Shown in pieces: positions 1 to 8,604 of a stretch of 64,000 nucleotides of DNA. The stretch is from Lachnospiraceae bacterium Zagget2 (lineage in GTDB: Bacteria; Bacillota; Clostridia; Lachnospirales; Lachnospiraceae): the NCBI GenBank assembly GCA_001941045.1, contig MSHD01000035.1:62001-126000 (forward strand). The letters are read 5' to 3'. A model generated the notes under the pieces. The model searched no databases. It was given only the letters and a program-made list of their open reading frames with translations, and was not told the DNA's origin. Both the position numbers and the translations under genes were made by a program. Position 1 is the first letter of the stretch; each line of letters begins with the position of its first letter.

Positions 1-33
1 AGGCTAAAACAGCGGGTTGGAGGGATGATTACC

Positions 34-804
34 ATGAAAACAGCGATTGTGACGGGCGCTTCCAGCGGTCTCGGAAGTGAATTTGTACGGCAGATCAGTG
101 AACAGGAACAGTTGGACGAAATCTGGGTCATAGCCCGCAGAGAAGAACGGCTGCGCGCCCTGCAAAGCCGGGTGAGGACACGGCTGCGATGCATTCCCCT
201 GGATCTCACAGATCAGAATGCCTTCCGTGTCATTGGCGAAATACTTGAAAGGGAGCAGCCCGACGTATGCATGCTGGTGAATGCGGCGGGCTTCGGAAAG
301 ATCGGCTCCTGGAAGGATATCTCTGCCGCAGACTGCGACAATATGATCGATCTCAACTGCCGTTCCGCCGTTGATATGACCCAGCTCGTGCTCCCTTACA
401 TGAAAAAAAGCGCACGGATCCTGGAGATCTGCTCCACCTCAGCCTTCCAGCCCTTTCCATACCTCAATGTCTACGCCGCCACCAAGGCCTTTCTCTACCG
501 CTACAGCCGTGCCCTGCGCGTAGAACTTCTGGGGACGGGCATCCGTGTGACGGCAGTCTGCCCCTACTGGATCAAAGATACCGAATTTATCGGCACCGCC
601 AAAAAGACGAAAGACAGCGCTTATATCCGGCATTTCCCGCTCGCGTCGGAATCGAAGAATGTCGTGCGCCGTGCGCTTGCGGACTCCCGCCTGGGACTCG
701 CCGTCTCGACACCCGGCCCGGTCTGCCTCGTTCACCGCATCACTGCGAAGTGGATCCCCAGTGAGCTGATGATGGGGATCTGGACGTTGCTGCGGAAAAT
801 CTGA
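34..804 (+). CDS. Short-chain dehydrogenase/reductase (SDR)
   Basis: A 256-residue classical SDR, an NAD(P)-dependent oxidoreductase of unknown substrate. The N-terminal cofactor loop TGASSGLG is at residues 7-14, the NAAG motif at 83-86, and the catalytic Ser (about 135) and YAATK (Tyr147, Lys151) are all present, so it should be active. An ATG at 25 is possible, but the GGAGGG at 19-24 touches it; the ATG at 34 has normal 9-base spacing, so I prefer it. It is the first visible gene of a plus-strand run leading into an acyltransferase, a GT8 glycosyltransferase and a second acyltransferase, which hints at a lipid or glycolipid role (inference). Anything upstream of base 1 is not visible. Confidence 0.9.
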   Translation: MKTAIVTGASSGLGSEFVRQISEQEQLDEIWVIARREERLRALQSRVRTRLRCIPLDLTDQNAFRVIGEILEREQPDVCMLVNAAGFGKIGSWKDISAADCDNMIDLNCRSAVDMTQLVLPYMKKSARILEICSTSAFQPFPYLNVYAATKAFLYRYSRALRVELLGTGIRVTAVCPYWIKDTEFIGTAKKTKDSAYIRHFPLASESKNVVRRALADSRLGLAVSTPGPVCLVHRITAKWIPSELMMGIWTLLRKI

Positions 805-896
805 GATTTCATTTTCTTTACAAAATCTTAATGGTTCAGGTAATCATTTATTTATAATTCCGCGCCATACTGCTCTTAGCGGAGGTGTGACAATCC

Positions 897-1688
897 GTGT
901 TGCCAGATTCCAGAATGAAAGACTCAAAAACGATATACTATAAAGCATACGACCAGGATATTGTAACAAGCAAAAATCAGGAACTGCGGCTGCCGTCAGG
1001 TTATCAATGGTACCATGAGAATCCCGTTTACCGCGCGTTCTCCTCGCTGGTCTATGCATTTTTTATTTCCTTTGCATTGTTTTATGTAAAGTTCATACTG
1101 CATGTGAAGACAGTGAACCGGCACGTTTTGCGGGAATGTCGGAATACGGGCTTCTTTTTATATGGGAACCATACGCAGCCGGTCGGGGACGCTTTCTCCC
1201 CCGCCCTCTATGCAGCGCCAAAGCGAATCCGCACGATCGCGGCGCCATCCAATCTCGGTATCCCGCTGCTTGGGAAAATTCTTCCGATGCTCGGCGCGCT
1301 TGTCATCCCGGATTCACCCGATGATATGAGAAAGTTCCTGTCGGCAATGGAAAAATACCTTAAGAAGGGCAACTGCATCGTCGTCTATCCGGAGGCGCAT
1401 GTCTGGCCCTGGTGCAGCTTTGTCCGGCCTTTTCCGGAGACTGCTTTTCACTTTCCGGTGCGTTTCGGGGCGCCCTGCTTCTGCATGACGACAACTTACC
1501 GGAAGCCGAAGCTGGGAAGGAAGCCTCACATTACAGTATTCTTCGATGGGCCTTTTTATGCAGACAGTAATCTGAAACCCAAAGAAGCGCAGCGCAGGCT
1601 CCATGATGAGATCACTGCCTGCATGGCCTCGCGCAGCAAAAACAGCAACTATGCGTATATTCACTATGAGAAAAGGATGGAATCATGA
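897..1688 (+). CDS. PlsC-type acyltransferase (variant motif)
   Basis: A 263-residue protein of the 1-acylglycerol-phosphate acyltransferase (PlsC/LPLAT) type. A hydrophobic segment lies at about residues 44-68. The catalytic block reads NHTQPVGD (residues 91-98), which places five rather than the usual four residues between His and Asp. The substrate block YPEAH is at 164-168. The start is GTG: GGAGG at 881-885 lies 11 bases upstream, and the next ATG (915) is too far away. A TATAAT at 853-858 may be the -10 of an internal promoter, but no good -35 accompanies it. The stop overlaps the next start as ATGA, so the pair is translationally coupled. The exact acceptor lipid is unknown. Confidence 0.82.
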   Translation: MLPDSRMKDSKTIYYKAYDQDIVTSKNQELRLPSGYQWYHENPVYRAFSSLVYAFFISFALFYVKFILHVKTVNRHVLRECRNTGFFLYGNHTQPVGDAFSPALYAAPKRIRTIAAPSNLGIPLLGKILPMLGALVIPDSPDDMRKFLSAMEKYLKKGNCIVVYPEAHVWPWCSFVRPFPETAFHFPVRFGAPCFCMTTTYRKPKLGRKPHITVFFDGPFYADSNLKPKEAQRRLHDEITACMASRSKNSNYAYIHYEKRMES

Positions 1689-2542
1689 ATATCCTGTACT
1701 GTGGAGATAAAAATATAGAAAAAGGACTTACTCTGTCCGCGCTCTCGCTCAGCCGTCACATCAAAGAACCGCTGTGCATCTATGTGCTGACAATGTCTCT
1801 CTGGGCGAATGGGCGAAACTATGCACCGGTTTCCAGAAGAGGCACGCTTCTTCTGGAGCAGCATCTGCAGGAGAAAAATCCGAAGTCCTCTGTGCGGCTG
1901 ATCGACATCACAGCAGAATTTCAGCAGACACCGCCGATCAAAAATATGAACACACGCTTCACGCCATACTGCATGCTGCGTCTTTACGCCGACCTCCTGC
2001 CGGAGATACCGGAGCGCATCCTGTATCTTGACAGCGATGTACTCTGCCGCCGGGATTTCAGCGCTTTTTATTATCAAAACATGGAAAAGCGCGAAATCGC
2101 CGGCGTGCTCGACTACTATGGAAAATGGTTTTTCCGGAAGGAGCCGCTGCACTTCGATTATCTGAATTCCGGCGTGCTGCTTCTGAACATGAGGGAGATC
2201 CGCCGAACCAGACTCTTTCGGCGCTGCCGCGGAATGTGCCGGACCAGGAAGATGTTCATGCCCGACCAGACTGCGCTCAACCGGCTTTCTGAATCCAAGA
2301 AGATTTGTGAAGGGAAATACAACGAGCAGAGAAAGCTGCGTAAAGACACTGTCTTTCAGCACTTCACGACGAGCTTCCGCTTCTTTCCTCTGTTTCATAT
2401 GGTGACAGTAAAGCCCTGGCAGGCCGACCGCATGCACAATGAACTGAAGCTGACAGTATATGATGATATTCTGAAAGAGTACCAGGAACTGATAACGGAA
2501 AGCAGAAAAAATGATCGAACACAGGAGAACTTACCGACATGA
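1685..2542 (+). CDS. Family 8 glycosyltransferase
   Basis: A 285-residue protein resembling the GT8 family (LgtC / glycogenin-like retaining transferases). The metal- and sugar-nucleotide-binding DXD motif appears as LDSDVL with DSD at residues 116-118. Further on, LNSGVLLLN is the usual GT8 second block that follows it. The N-terminus MNILYCGDKN fits the first beta strand of the nucleotide-binding fold. There is no signal peptide, so it acts on the cytoplasmic side. It overlaps the genes on both sides by four bases (ATGA), so it is made together with the two acyltransferases; glycosylation of a lipid acceptor is the simplest reading, but the substrate is inference. Confidence 0.85.
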   Translation: MNILYCGDKNIEKGLTLSALSLSRHIKEPLCIYVLTMSLWANGRNYAPVSRRGTLLLEQHLQEKNPKSSVRLIDITAEFQQTPPIKNMNTRFTPYCMLRLYADLLPEIPERILYLDSDVLCRRDFSAFYYQNMEKREIAGVLDYYGKWFFRKEPLHFDYLNSGVLLLNMREIRRTRLFRRCRGMCRTRKMFMPDQTALNRLSESKKICEGKYNEQRKLRKDTVFQHFTTSFRFFPLFHMVTVKPWQADRMHNELKLTVYDDILKEYQELITESRKNDRTQENLPT

Positions 2543-3399
2543 TTATCGGAGGAAGCAAAACCCAGGTTATAGAAAACATAAAACAGGCGGCTGCAGAGGG
2601 CCGCTTCAACGATAAAGTGGAGATTGATGACCCGGACCTTTCTGCACGGGAGAAGACCGGGCAGGTCTCGCGCTATCTGAAAAATCAGAACTCCCTGCTT
2701 TACCGTTTCCTGAATGTCTGTGCACGGGCGCTCGTCGACACAGGAAGCAAGATGCTGAACTGGCATACCAGAATTGAAGGGCTGGAAAATCTGCGCGATC
2801 TGGAAGGCGGTGTGATCGTAACCAGCAATCATTTCAACCCACTCGACAACACAGCCGTCCGCATTACGCTGAACCGGGCGGGATACCGCCGGCTCTTTCT
2901 GGTGAGCCAGGATACCAATCTCGCAATGAAGGGCTGGATCGGCTTTATCATGAACCATGAGGACATTATCCCCATGATGAAAAGCCGTCAGTACCTGAGC
3001 GGCAGCTTTGAAGATCAGATCGCAGACACTCTGCACAAAGGACATGCCATCCTGATTTATCCCGAACAGGAAATGTGGTTCAACTATCGCAAACCGCGCC
3101 CGCCAAAGCGCGGCGCCTACTACTATGCAGCGAAAAATCTGGTCCCCGTTGTCTCCTGTTTCGTGGAAGTGCGGGACCTTCCCCGGGAAGACAACGAGGA
3201 ATTTCAGAAAGTACGCTACACAATGCATGTCCTTGATACGATCTACCCGGATCCGGACAAAAGCGTCCGGGAAAACAGCGTACAGATGATGAAGCAGGAT
3301 TACGGGCAAAAGGTAAAAGCCTATGAGAAAGCCTATGGAAAGAAACTGAGCTATGACTTCCAGGAAGGCGATATCGCCGGCTGGAAGTCACGCCCATAA
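2539..3399 (+). CDS. PlsC-type acyltransferase (second)
   Basis: A 286-residue lysophospholipid acyltransferase-like protein. Here the canonical HX4D motif is intact (NHFNPLD, His98 to Asp103), followed by YPEQEMW at 174-180 and a basic stretch RKPRPPKRG typical of the phosphate-binding block. It differs clearly from the first acyltransferase of the operon, so the two are not a recent duplication. Its ATG sits inside the stop of the glycosyltransferase gene (ATGA). It ends 12 bases before the convergent malic enzyme gene and no clear terminator separates them. Confidence 0.87.
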   Translation: MIIGGSKTQVIENIKQAAAEGRFNDKVEIDDPDLSAREKTGQVSRYLKNQNSLLYRFLNVCARALVDTGSKMLNWHTRIEGLENLRDLEGGVIVTSNHFNPLDNTAVRITLNRAGYRRLFLVSQDTNLAMKGWIGFIMNHEDIIPMMKSRQYLSGSFEDQIADTLHKGHAILIYPEQEMWFNYRKPRPPKRGAYYYAAKNLVPVVSCFVEVRDLPREDNEEFQKVRYTMHVLDTIYPDPDKSVRENSVQMMKQDYGQKVKAYEKAYGKKLSYDFQEGDIAGWKSRP

Positions 3400-3411
3400 T
3401 CCGTCTCCCCA

Positions 3412-4602
3412 CTAGAGGCGCGCCACGCCGTCCTTTCTGGCCGCCGCAGCCACCGCCGCCGCCACTGCCGGGCGTACCCTCGGATCAAAGGCCGCCGGGA
3501 TGATATAGTCGGCGCTCAGCTCCTCATCCGGGATAATAGACGCCAGAGCTTCGGCCGCCGCGACTTTCATATTCTCAGTGATCTGCCGCGCACGGACGTC
3601 AAAAGCGCCGCGGAACAGACCCGGAAAGGCCAGGACATTGTTGATCTGGTTCGGATAGTCGCTGCGGCCCGTTCCGATCACCGCCACACCGGCCTCTTTT
3701 GCGACATCGGGACGCACCTCCGGATTCGGGTTTGCCATAGCGAAGACGATCGGATCCTTCGCCATGCTTCTGATGAGATCCGGTGTAAGGATATCCGCCT
3801 GGGATACGCCGATGAACACATCCGCACCCGCGAGCGCCTCTGCAAGTCCGCCCTTGCGGCAGTCCTGATTACTGAGCTCGGCCAGCTCCTCCTTCGCCCA
3901 GTTCATGCCGTTCGGACGTCCTTTATAGATAATTCCCTTGGAATCCAGGAAAAACATTTCTTTCACGCCAATATTCAGGATCATCTTGCCGATTGCGGTT
4001 CCCGCAGCGCCGGCGCCGTTGATGACGATGGTGAGATCCTCAAATTTCCTGCCCGTGACCTTGCAGGCGTTCATCAGACCCGCAGTCACGATAATCGCCG
4101 TGCCATGCTGATCGTCGTGGAATACCGGAATATCCAGCACTTCCTTCAGCCTGCGCTCAATCTCAAAACATCTCGGCGCGGAGATATCCTCCAGATTGAT
4201 GCCGCCGAAGGTCGGCGCGATGTTGATGCAGGTCCTGACGATCTCGTCCACATCCTGCGTAGCCAGGACGATCGGAAAGCTGTCCACGCCGCCGAACTCC
4301 TTGAAGAGCACGGACTTGCCGTCCATAACCGGGAGTCCCGCCAGACCGCCGATATTTCCAAGGCCAAGCACTGCAGAGCCATCAGAGACAACCGCAACCA
4401 TATTTCCCTTAAAAGTATATTTGTAGGCCAGATCCGGGTCCTTCGCGATCTCCTTGCAGGGCTCGGCAACCCCGGGCGTATAGGCGAGGGACAGCGCATC
4501 GGAATCCGCCACCTGACACTTCGATACGGTCTCAATCTTTCCCTTGTATTTCTCATGAAGCTCCAATGCTCTTTCGCGAAGCTCTTCCTTTGGAATTGCC
4601 AT
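3412..4602 (-). CDS. NAD(P)-dependent malic enzyme (decarboxylating)
   Basis: A 396-residue malate dehydrogenase (oxaloacetate-decarboxylating), which converts malate to pyruvate and CO2. The N-terminal malic domain contains SLAYTPGVAEPC and the GNMVAVVSDGSAVLGLGN block. The metal/active-site stretch FHDDQHGTA precedes the Rossmann motif INGAGAAGTAIG. Length fits the short bacterial class. An AAGGAGG lies 8 bases before ATG and overlaps the stop region of the fumarase beta gene 14 bases upstream. Together with fumA and fumB it forms a cassette turning fumarate into pyruvate. Cofactor preference cannot be read safely. Confidence 0.95.
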   Translation of the reverse strand: MAIPKEELRERALELHEKYKGKIETVSKCQVADSDALSLAYTPGVAEPCKEIAKDPDLAYKYTFKGNMVAVVSDGSAVLGLGNIGGLAGLPVMDGKSVLFKEFGGVDSFPIVLATQDVDEIVRTCINIAPTFGGINLEDISAPRCFEIERRLKEVLDIPVFHDDQHGTAIIVTAGLMNACKVTGRKFEDLTIVINGAGAAGTAIGKMILNIGVKEMFFLDSKGIIYKGRPNGMNWAKEELAELSNQDCRKGGLAEALAGADVFIGVSQADILTPDLIRSMAKDPIVFAMANPNPEVRPDVAKEAGVAVIGTGRSDYPNQINNVLAFPGLFRGAFDVRARQITENMKVAAAEALASIIPDEELSADYIIPAAFDPRVRPAVAAAVAAAARKDGVARL

Positions 4603-4616
4603 ATTTTGTTTCCTCC

Positions 4617-5171
4617 TTATTTCACTTCGTATTTTGCACGGCCCTCTTTGTAGAGGTCTTTTCCGTAACAGTCAATGACGACCGTGCAGGGGAAATTCTC
4701 CACCCGCAGCCTGTAGATTGCCTCTGCCCCCAGCTCAGGAAATGCGACGACTTCCGCCTCCTTGATGGATTCGCTGAGCAGCGCACCCGCGCCGCCGATC
4801 GAAGCAAAATACACACAGATATTCTTTTTCATGCTTTCCACGACGGCAGGTTTCCGAAGCCCCTTCCCTATCATGCCCTTCAGGCCGATGTCCATCAGCC
4901 GCGGCGCGTAGGCGTCCATACGTCCGCTCGTCGTCGGTCCGGCGGAGCCGATCGCCTGACCCGGCTTTGCCGGACAGGGGCCGACATAATAAATCACAGC
5001 TCCTCTGATCTCGATGGGCAGCTCCTCTCCTTTATCCAGCATCCGGCACAGATACAGATGCGCCTCGTCGCGCCCGGTATAAATGATGCCGTTCAGCAGT
5101 ACGCGGTCGCCGGCATGCAGGTCCTGAATCATCTCATCTGTCAGCGGCAGATGAATCACTTTATCCGTCAT
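4617..5171 (-). CDS. fumB: Fumarate hydratase class I, beta subunit
   Basis: A 184-residue C-terminal-type subunit of the iron-sulfur, class I (two-subunit) fumarase/tartrate dehydratase family, which hydrates fumarate to malate with its alpha partner. Landmarks are LHAGDRVLLNGIIYTGRD near the N-terminus, YYVGPCPAKPGQAIGSAGPT in the middle and the C-terminal VIDCYGKDLY. I start at the ATG at 5171 (MTDKVIH), which has AGAGGAG just upstream; a longer frame exists but would overlap the alpha subunit gene. It sits 14 bases before fumA's downstream neighbour, the malic enzyme gene, in one transcription unit. Confidence 0.93.
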   Translation of the reverse strand: MTDKVIHLPLTDEMIQDLHAGDRVLLNGIIYTGRDEAHLYLCRMLDKGEELPIEIRGAVIYYVGPCPAKPGQAIGSAGPTTSGRMDAYAPRLMDIGLKGMIGKGLRKPAVVESMKKNICVYFASIGGAGALLSESIKEAEVVAFPELGAEAIYRLRVENFPCTVVIDCYGKDLYKEGRAKYEVK

Positions 5172-5185
5172 ATTCTTTCTCCTCT

Positions 5186-6037
5186 TCAGAGCACGATCGT
5201 CCTGTGACGTGCCACATGACATTGAATGTTCACGCCCACCGGCAGGCTCGCCAGATGCACCGGATGGGTGAGCATATGGACAGCCAGCGCGGTCTTCGTG
5301 CCGCCGAAGCCCTGCGCACCGATACCGAGCTTATTGATCTCCTCGAGAATCTCACGCTCCATCTGCGCGACTTCCGGATCAGGATTGGGCTCTCCCACTT
5401 TCCGGCAGAGAGCCTTCTTCGCAAGCAGCATGACCTCCTCGGTCGTACCGCCCGCCGCGCAGCCCACGATGATCGGCGGGCAGGGATTGGAACCGGCTCT
5501 GCTGACCGTGTCCACAATAAATTTTTTTACGCCGTCCCGGCCCTGCGAGGGCGTCAGCATTCCCAGCGCTGACATATTCTCAGAGCCGCCGCCCTTCGGA
5601 CAGACGGTGATCGTCAGCTTATCGCCCGGCACGAGATCCGTATGAATGATCGCCGGCGTATTGTCTCCGCGATTGACCCGCTCTCCCAGCACATGATCCT
5701 GGCTGCTCTTACGCAGATAACCTTTCGTGTAACCGCGGGCCACGCCCTCGTCCATCGCCGTGCGAAAATCGCCGCCCACGATGTGAACGTCCTGCCCCAG
5801 TTCGACGAAGAAGACTGCGAGTCCCGTATCCTGGCAGATCGGCTGCTGACGCTCCCGCGCAATATCTGCATTCTTCAGGATATCGCCGAGGATCTGTCTG
5901 CAGAGATCCGATTCTTCCTCTTCCCGCATCTTTTTCAGTGCGTCTTTTACATCCTCAGGAAGATAATAATTTGCGTCTATCACTAATTTTTCCACAGCAT
6001 CCGCGATCGCAGAGGCCTCTATTTCCCGTACATTCAT
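5186..6037 (-). CDS. fumA: Fumarate hydratase class I, alpha subunit
   Basis: A 283-residue N-terminal-type subunit of class I fumarase. CQDTG (Cys68) and the NPCPPIIVGCAAGGTTE stretch (Cys186, Cys193), plus Cys211, supply candidate ligands for the oxygen-sensitive 4Fe-4S cluster, although I cannot assign the exact three. Start is ATG with SD-like AGGAG upstream, and it is the first gene of fumA-fumB-malic enzyme. A recognisable promoter lies just upstream (6076-6103). An oxygen-labile fumarase with no heat-stable class II enzyme nearby fits an anaerobic lifestyle. Confidence 0.94.
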   Translation of the reverse strand: MNVREIEASAIADAVEKLVIDANYYLPEDVKDALKKMREEEESDLCRQILGDILKNADIARERQQPICQDTGLAVFFVELGQDVHIVGGDFRTAMDEGVARGYTKGYLRKSSQDHVLGERVNRGDNTPAIIHTDLVPGDKLTITVCPKGGGSENMSALGMLTPSQGRDGVKKFIVDTVSRAGSNPCPPIIVGCAAGGTTEEVMLLAKKALCRKVGEPNPDPEVAQMEREILEEINKLGIGAQGFGGTKTALAVHMLTHPVHLASLPVGVNIQCHVARHRTIVL

Positions 6038-6075
6038 GATAAGTTTCTCCTGCTCATGTCTTTGCCGCCAACGCT

Positions 6076-6103
6076 ATTATACCACGACTTTCCGGCTTCG
6101 CAA
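6076..6103 (-). promoter_or_regulatory. Promoter of fumA-fumB-malic enzyme
   Basis: On the minus strand TTGCGA (6098-6103) and TATAAT (6076-6081) are separated by 16 bases, with a TGG just before the -10 that gives an extended -10. It lies about 40 bases upstream of the fumA ATG. Sequence match only. Confidence 0.6.
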
Positions 6104-6113
6104 GCGTACCGCT

Positions 6114-6142
6114 TTGTATTTTCATCCAGAATGTGCTAGACT
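6114..6142 (+). promoter_or_regulatory. Promoter of the first MATE gene
   Basis: TTGTAT (6114-6119), 17 bases, then TAGACT (6137-6142) preceded by TGC, an extended -10. The MATE start codon follows 36 bases later. It is arranged back to back with the fumA promoter. Confidence 0.55.
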
Positions 6143-6177
6143 GTATGACAGAAATGTAAAAAGGAGCTGAAATCGCA

Positions 6178-7527
6178 ATGAGTAAGAAAGATGGCGCTTC
6201 GCGCAGTGAGCGTATGCTGAACGAGCCGGTGCAGAAAATCATACCGGAACTCGCTGTGCCGACAATCATATCCATGCTGATCACGTCCGTCTACAATATG
6301 GCCGACACCTTTTTTGTAAGCCAGCTCGGAACCTCCGCATCCGGAGCGGTAGGCATCATCTTTTCCGCCATGGCCATGATTCAGGCGCTTTCCTTCATGA
6401 TCGGCATGGGAGCGGGCAACCACATCTCGCGTCTTTTGGGCTCGGGGCACGAAGAAGAGGCGAAGCGCTATACGTCCACTGCCTGGTTTACCGGCTTGCT
6501 GCTCGGCTGTTTTATCGCCGTTTTCGGCACCCTGTACATGAACCGCATTGTAATGCTGCTCGGCTCAACGGAAACGATCGCGCCCTACGCGGCTGATTAC
6601 GCCAGATATATCTTCCTTGCGGCTCCTTTTATGGTGTGTTCCTTAGTCATGAATAATATGCTCCGCTTTCAGGGACTCACCACCTATGCGATGGTCGGAA
6701 TCACGATCGGCGGTCTGCTCAATATGGCGCTCGACCCGATCCTCATTTTCGGCTTCGGGATGGGAACGGCGGGCGCCGGTATCGCGACCGGCTTTTCCCA
6801 GTTTGTGAGCTTCTGCATTCTTCTTGGTATGTGCAATCTGCACCAGGACGCAATCCATATCAGTCCCCGTCAGTTTGCTCCCTCCCGGAAGCTTTACGCG
6901 GACATTCTGTATACGGGCGCCCCATCGCTCGCCAGACAGGGAATTGCCAGCCTCTCCTCCGTAATGCTGAACACGATAGCAGGACAATATGGAGATGCGG
7001 CGGTCGCAGCGATGTCCATCGTCTCGCGCTTCACCATGTTCATCAATTCGGTCGTCGTCGGCTTCGGTCAGGGCTTCCAGCCGGTCTGCGGCTTCAACTA
7101 CGGGGCAAAACAGTACGATCGCGTGAAGGAATCCTTCTGGTTCTGCGTAAAAGTCGCGACCGTGATCCTGCTGATCCTCTGCGCCATTGCGATGCTCTTC
7201 TCAGGAAATATCATCGCACTCTTCCGAAAGGATGATGCCGAAGTCATTGCCATCGGCACCTTCGCGCTCCGCGCACAGCTCATCACGATGCCGGTCTGGG
7301 GTTACTATACCATGTGCAACATGTTTTCTCAGTCGATCGGTTACGGCTTCCGCGCGTCGCTCATCTCCTGCGCCCGGCAGGGGCTGTTTCTGATTCCCAC
7401 GCTGTATGTGCTGCCCCGTCTTCTGGGGCTTCGCGGACTGCAGATCGCCCAGCCGGTCGCGGACCTGTTTTCCGTCGTCTTCGCATTTATACTTGTGAGG
7501 GGTATTCTAAGGGATTTAAATGACTGA
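6178..7527 (+). CDS. MATE family efflux transporter (1)
   Basis: A 449-residue integral membrane protein of the multidrug and toxic compound extrusion family, with about 12 hydrophobic segments in two homologous halves. The N-terminus carries the family-typical IIPELAVPTIISMLITSVYN region followed by a short loop and ADTFFVSQLG. The second half has the expected GFGQGFQPVCGFNYGA block. Such proteins exchange Na+ or H+ for cationic drugs or metabolites; the substrate cannot be told from sequence. AAGGAG precedes the ATG. The gene ends two bases before the convergent exchanger gene. It is divergent from fumA and has its own promoter. Confidence 0.92.
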   Translation: MSKKDGASRSERMLNEPVQKIIPELAVPTIISMLITSVYNMADTFFVSQLGTSASGAVGIIFSAMAMIQALSFMIGMGAGNHISRLLGSGHEEEAKRYTSTAWFTGLLLGCFIAVFGTLYMNRIVMLLGSTETIAPYAADYARYIFLAAPFMVCSLVMNNMLRFQGLTTYAMVGITIGGLLNMALDPILIFGFGMGTAGAGIATGFSQFVSFCILLGMCNLHQDAIHISPRQFAPSRKLYADILYTGAPSLARQGIASLSSVMLNTIAGQYGDAAVAAMSIVSRFTMFINSVVVGFGQGFQPVCGFNYGAKQYDRVKESFWFCVKVATVILLILCAIAMLFSGNIIALFRKDDAEVIAIGTFALRAQLITMPVWGYYTMCNMFSQSIGYGFRASLISCARQGLFLIPTLYVLPRLLGLRGLQIAQPVADLFSVVFAFILVRGILRDLND

Positions 7528-7529
7528 TT

Positions 7530-8486
7530 TTACATTGCAAACTGTATCACACAGTAGCTGAAATAGACCACGAGCAAAACAATCCCCTGCACGCGGGAGA
7601 GCTTTCCGCGAACGAGCGCCGGTATTGTCAGGAAAATCATCACGAAGAGCATCACCGGAATATCCAGCACCAGAGAAGCATTATATCCAAAAAGCGTTGA
7701 GGAAACCGGTACATCAAAGGGACGCAGCGTGACCGCGATGCCCGAGACAAGTACCAGATTGAAAAGATTTGCTCCGATCACATTGCCAAGGGAGAGCGAG
7801 CCGTGCCCCTTCATCAGCGAGGTGATCGCCGTGACGAGCTCCGGCAGCGAGGTGCCGAGTGCGACGAAAGTCAGCGCTATAACAGACTCCGGGACTCCGA
7901 GCGCCTGCGCGATCAGAGTGCCGTTGTCCACCAGCAGATCCGCACCGGCCGCAATCAGTGCCGCGCCGACGATCAGTAAGAGGATGTCCTTCCAAATTGG
8001 AGAAGAATCCTCCTTTTTTTCTTCTCCATCTCCCAGCCCCATCATCCGACGCACGGTCAGGACCATATAGATCACAAAAATAAGCAGCAGCAGAATACCG
8101 TCCAGGCGACAGAAACTTCCTCTGGTATAAGCGATTCCCGCGTAGAAAAGCGCTGCAACAAAAAAGAAACAGATCGGCAGACTTAAGTCCTTCCGGCGCA
8201 CCTCACCCGGGCGAACAGCCACCGTCACCGCGGCGATCAGCGCAGTATTGCAGATGACCGAACCGATCGCGTTTCCATAGGCAATCTCACTGTGCCCGGT
8301 CAGCGCGGAAGTCGCGGAGACCATGACCTCAGGAAGCGTCGTACCGATCGAAACCACTGTTGCGCCGATCAACAGCTCCGGCAGACGGAAATGCTGCGCG
8401 ATGTGAACGGCTCCGTCTACGAACCAGTCTCCTCCTTTAATCAGGATCACCAGCCCCACAACAAACAGAATTACGGTTGTAAACAT
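7530..8486 (-). CDS. Na+/Ca2+-exchanger family protein (YrbG-like)
   Basis: A 318-residue member of the Ca2+/cation antiporter superfamily, with about ten membrane segments. The two inverted alpha repeats are clear: GTTLPE (residues 48-53) within a block ending GNAIGSVICN (71-80), and ALGTSLPE with GNVIGANLFN in the second half, each with the acidic residue that coordinates the cation. A charged cytoplasmic loop (GDGEEKKEDS) separates the halves. The length matches the small bacterial K+-dependent type. It is a single-gene unit with its own promoter at 8522-8550 and converges on the first MATE gene. Confidence 0.92.
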   Translation of the reverse strand: MFTTVILFVVGLVILIKGGDWFVDGAVHIAQHFRLPELLIGATVVSIGTTLPEVMVSATSALTGHSEIAYGNAIGSVICNTALIAAVTVAVRPGEVRRKDLSLPICFFFVAALFYAGIAYTRGSFCRLDGILLLLIFVIYMVLTVRRMMGLGDGEEKKEDSSPIWKDILLLIVGAALIAAGADLLVDNGTLIAQALGVPESVIALTFVALGTSLPELVTAITSLMKGHGSLSLGNVIGANLFNLVLVSGIAVTLRPFDVPVSSTLFGYNASLVLDIPVMLFVMIFLTIPALVRGKLSRVQGIVLLVVYFSYCVIQFAM

Positions 8487-8521
8487 CTTTTACTTCACTC
8501 TTTTCGCATCCAGATGTTCCC

Positions 8522-8550
8522 ATTCTACCGAAATTCTTCTCAGAATACAA
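8522..8550 (-). promoter_or_regulatory. Promoter of the cation exchanger gene
   Basis: Minus-strand TTGTAT (8545-8550), 17 bases, TAGAAT (8522-8527), about 36 bases upstream of the ATG. The -35 lies only 10 bases after the terminator of the upstream MATE gene, consistent with an independent unit. Confidence 0.6.
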
Positions 8551-8559
8551 GGATTATTT

Positions 8560-8589
8560 AAAAAATGGGCGGCTTATTGAAGCCACCCA
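8560..8589 (-). terminator. Intrinsic terminator of the second MATE gene
   Basis: On the minus strand a 10-base-pair stem (TGGGTGGCTT / AAGCCGCCCA, one G-T wobble) with a four-base loop is followed by six T residues. It sits 16 bases after the MATE stop codon. Confidence 0.88.
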
Positions 8590-8604
8590 CAGAATATTTT
8601 CTTA

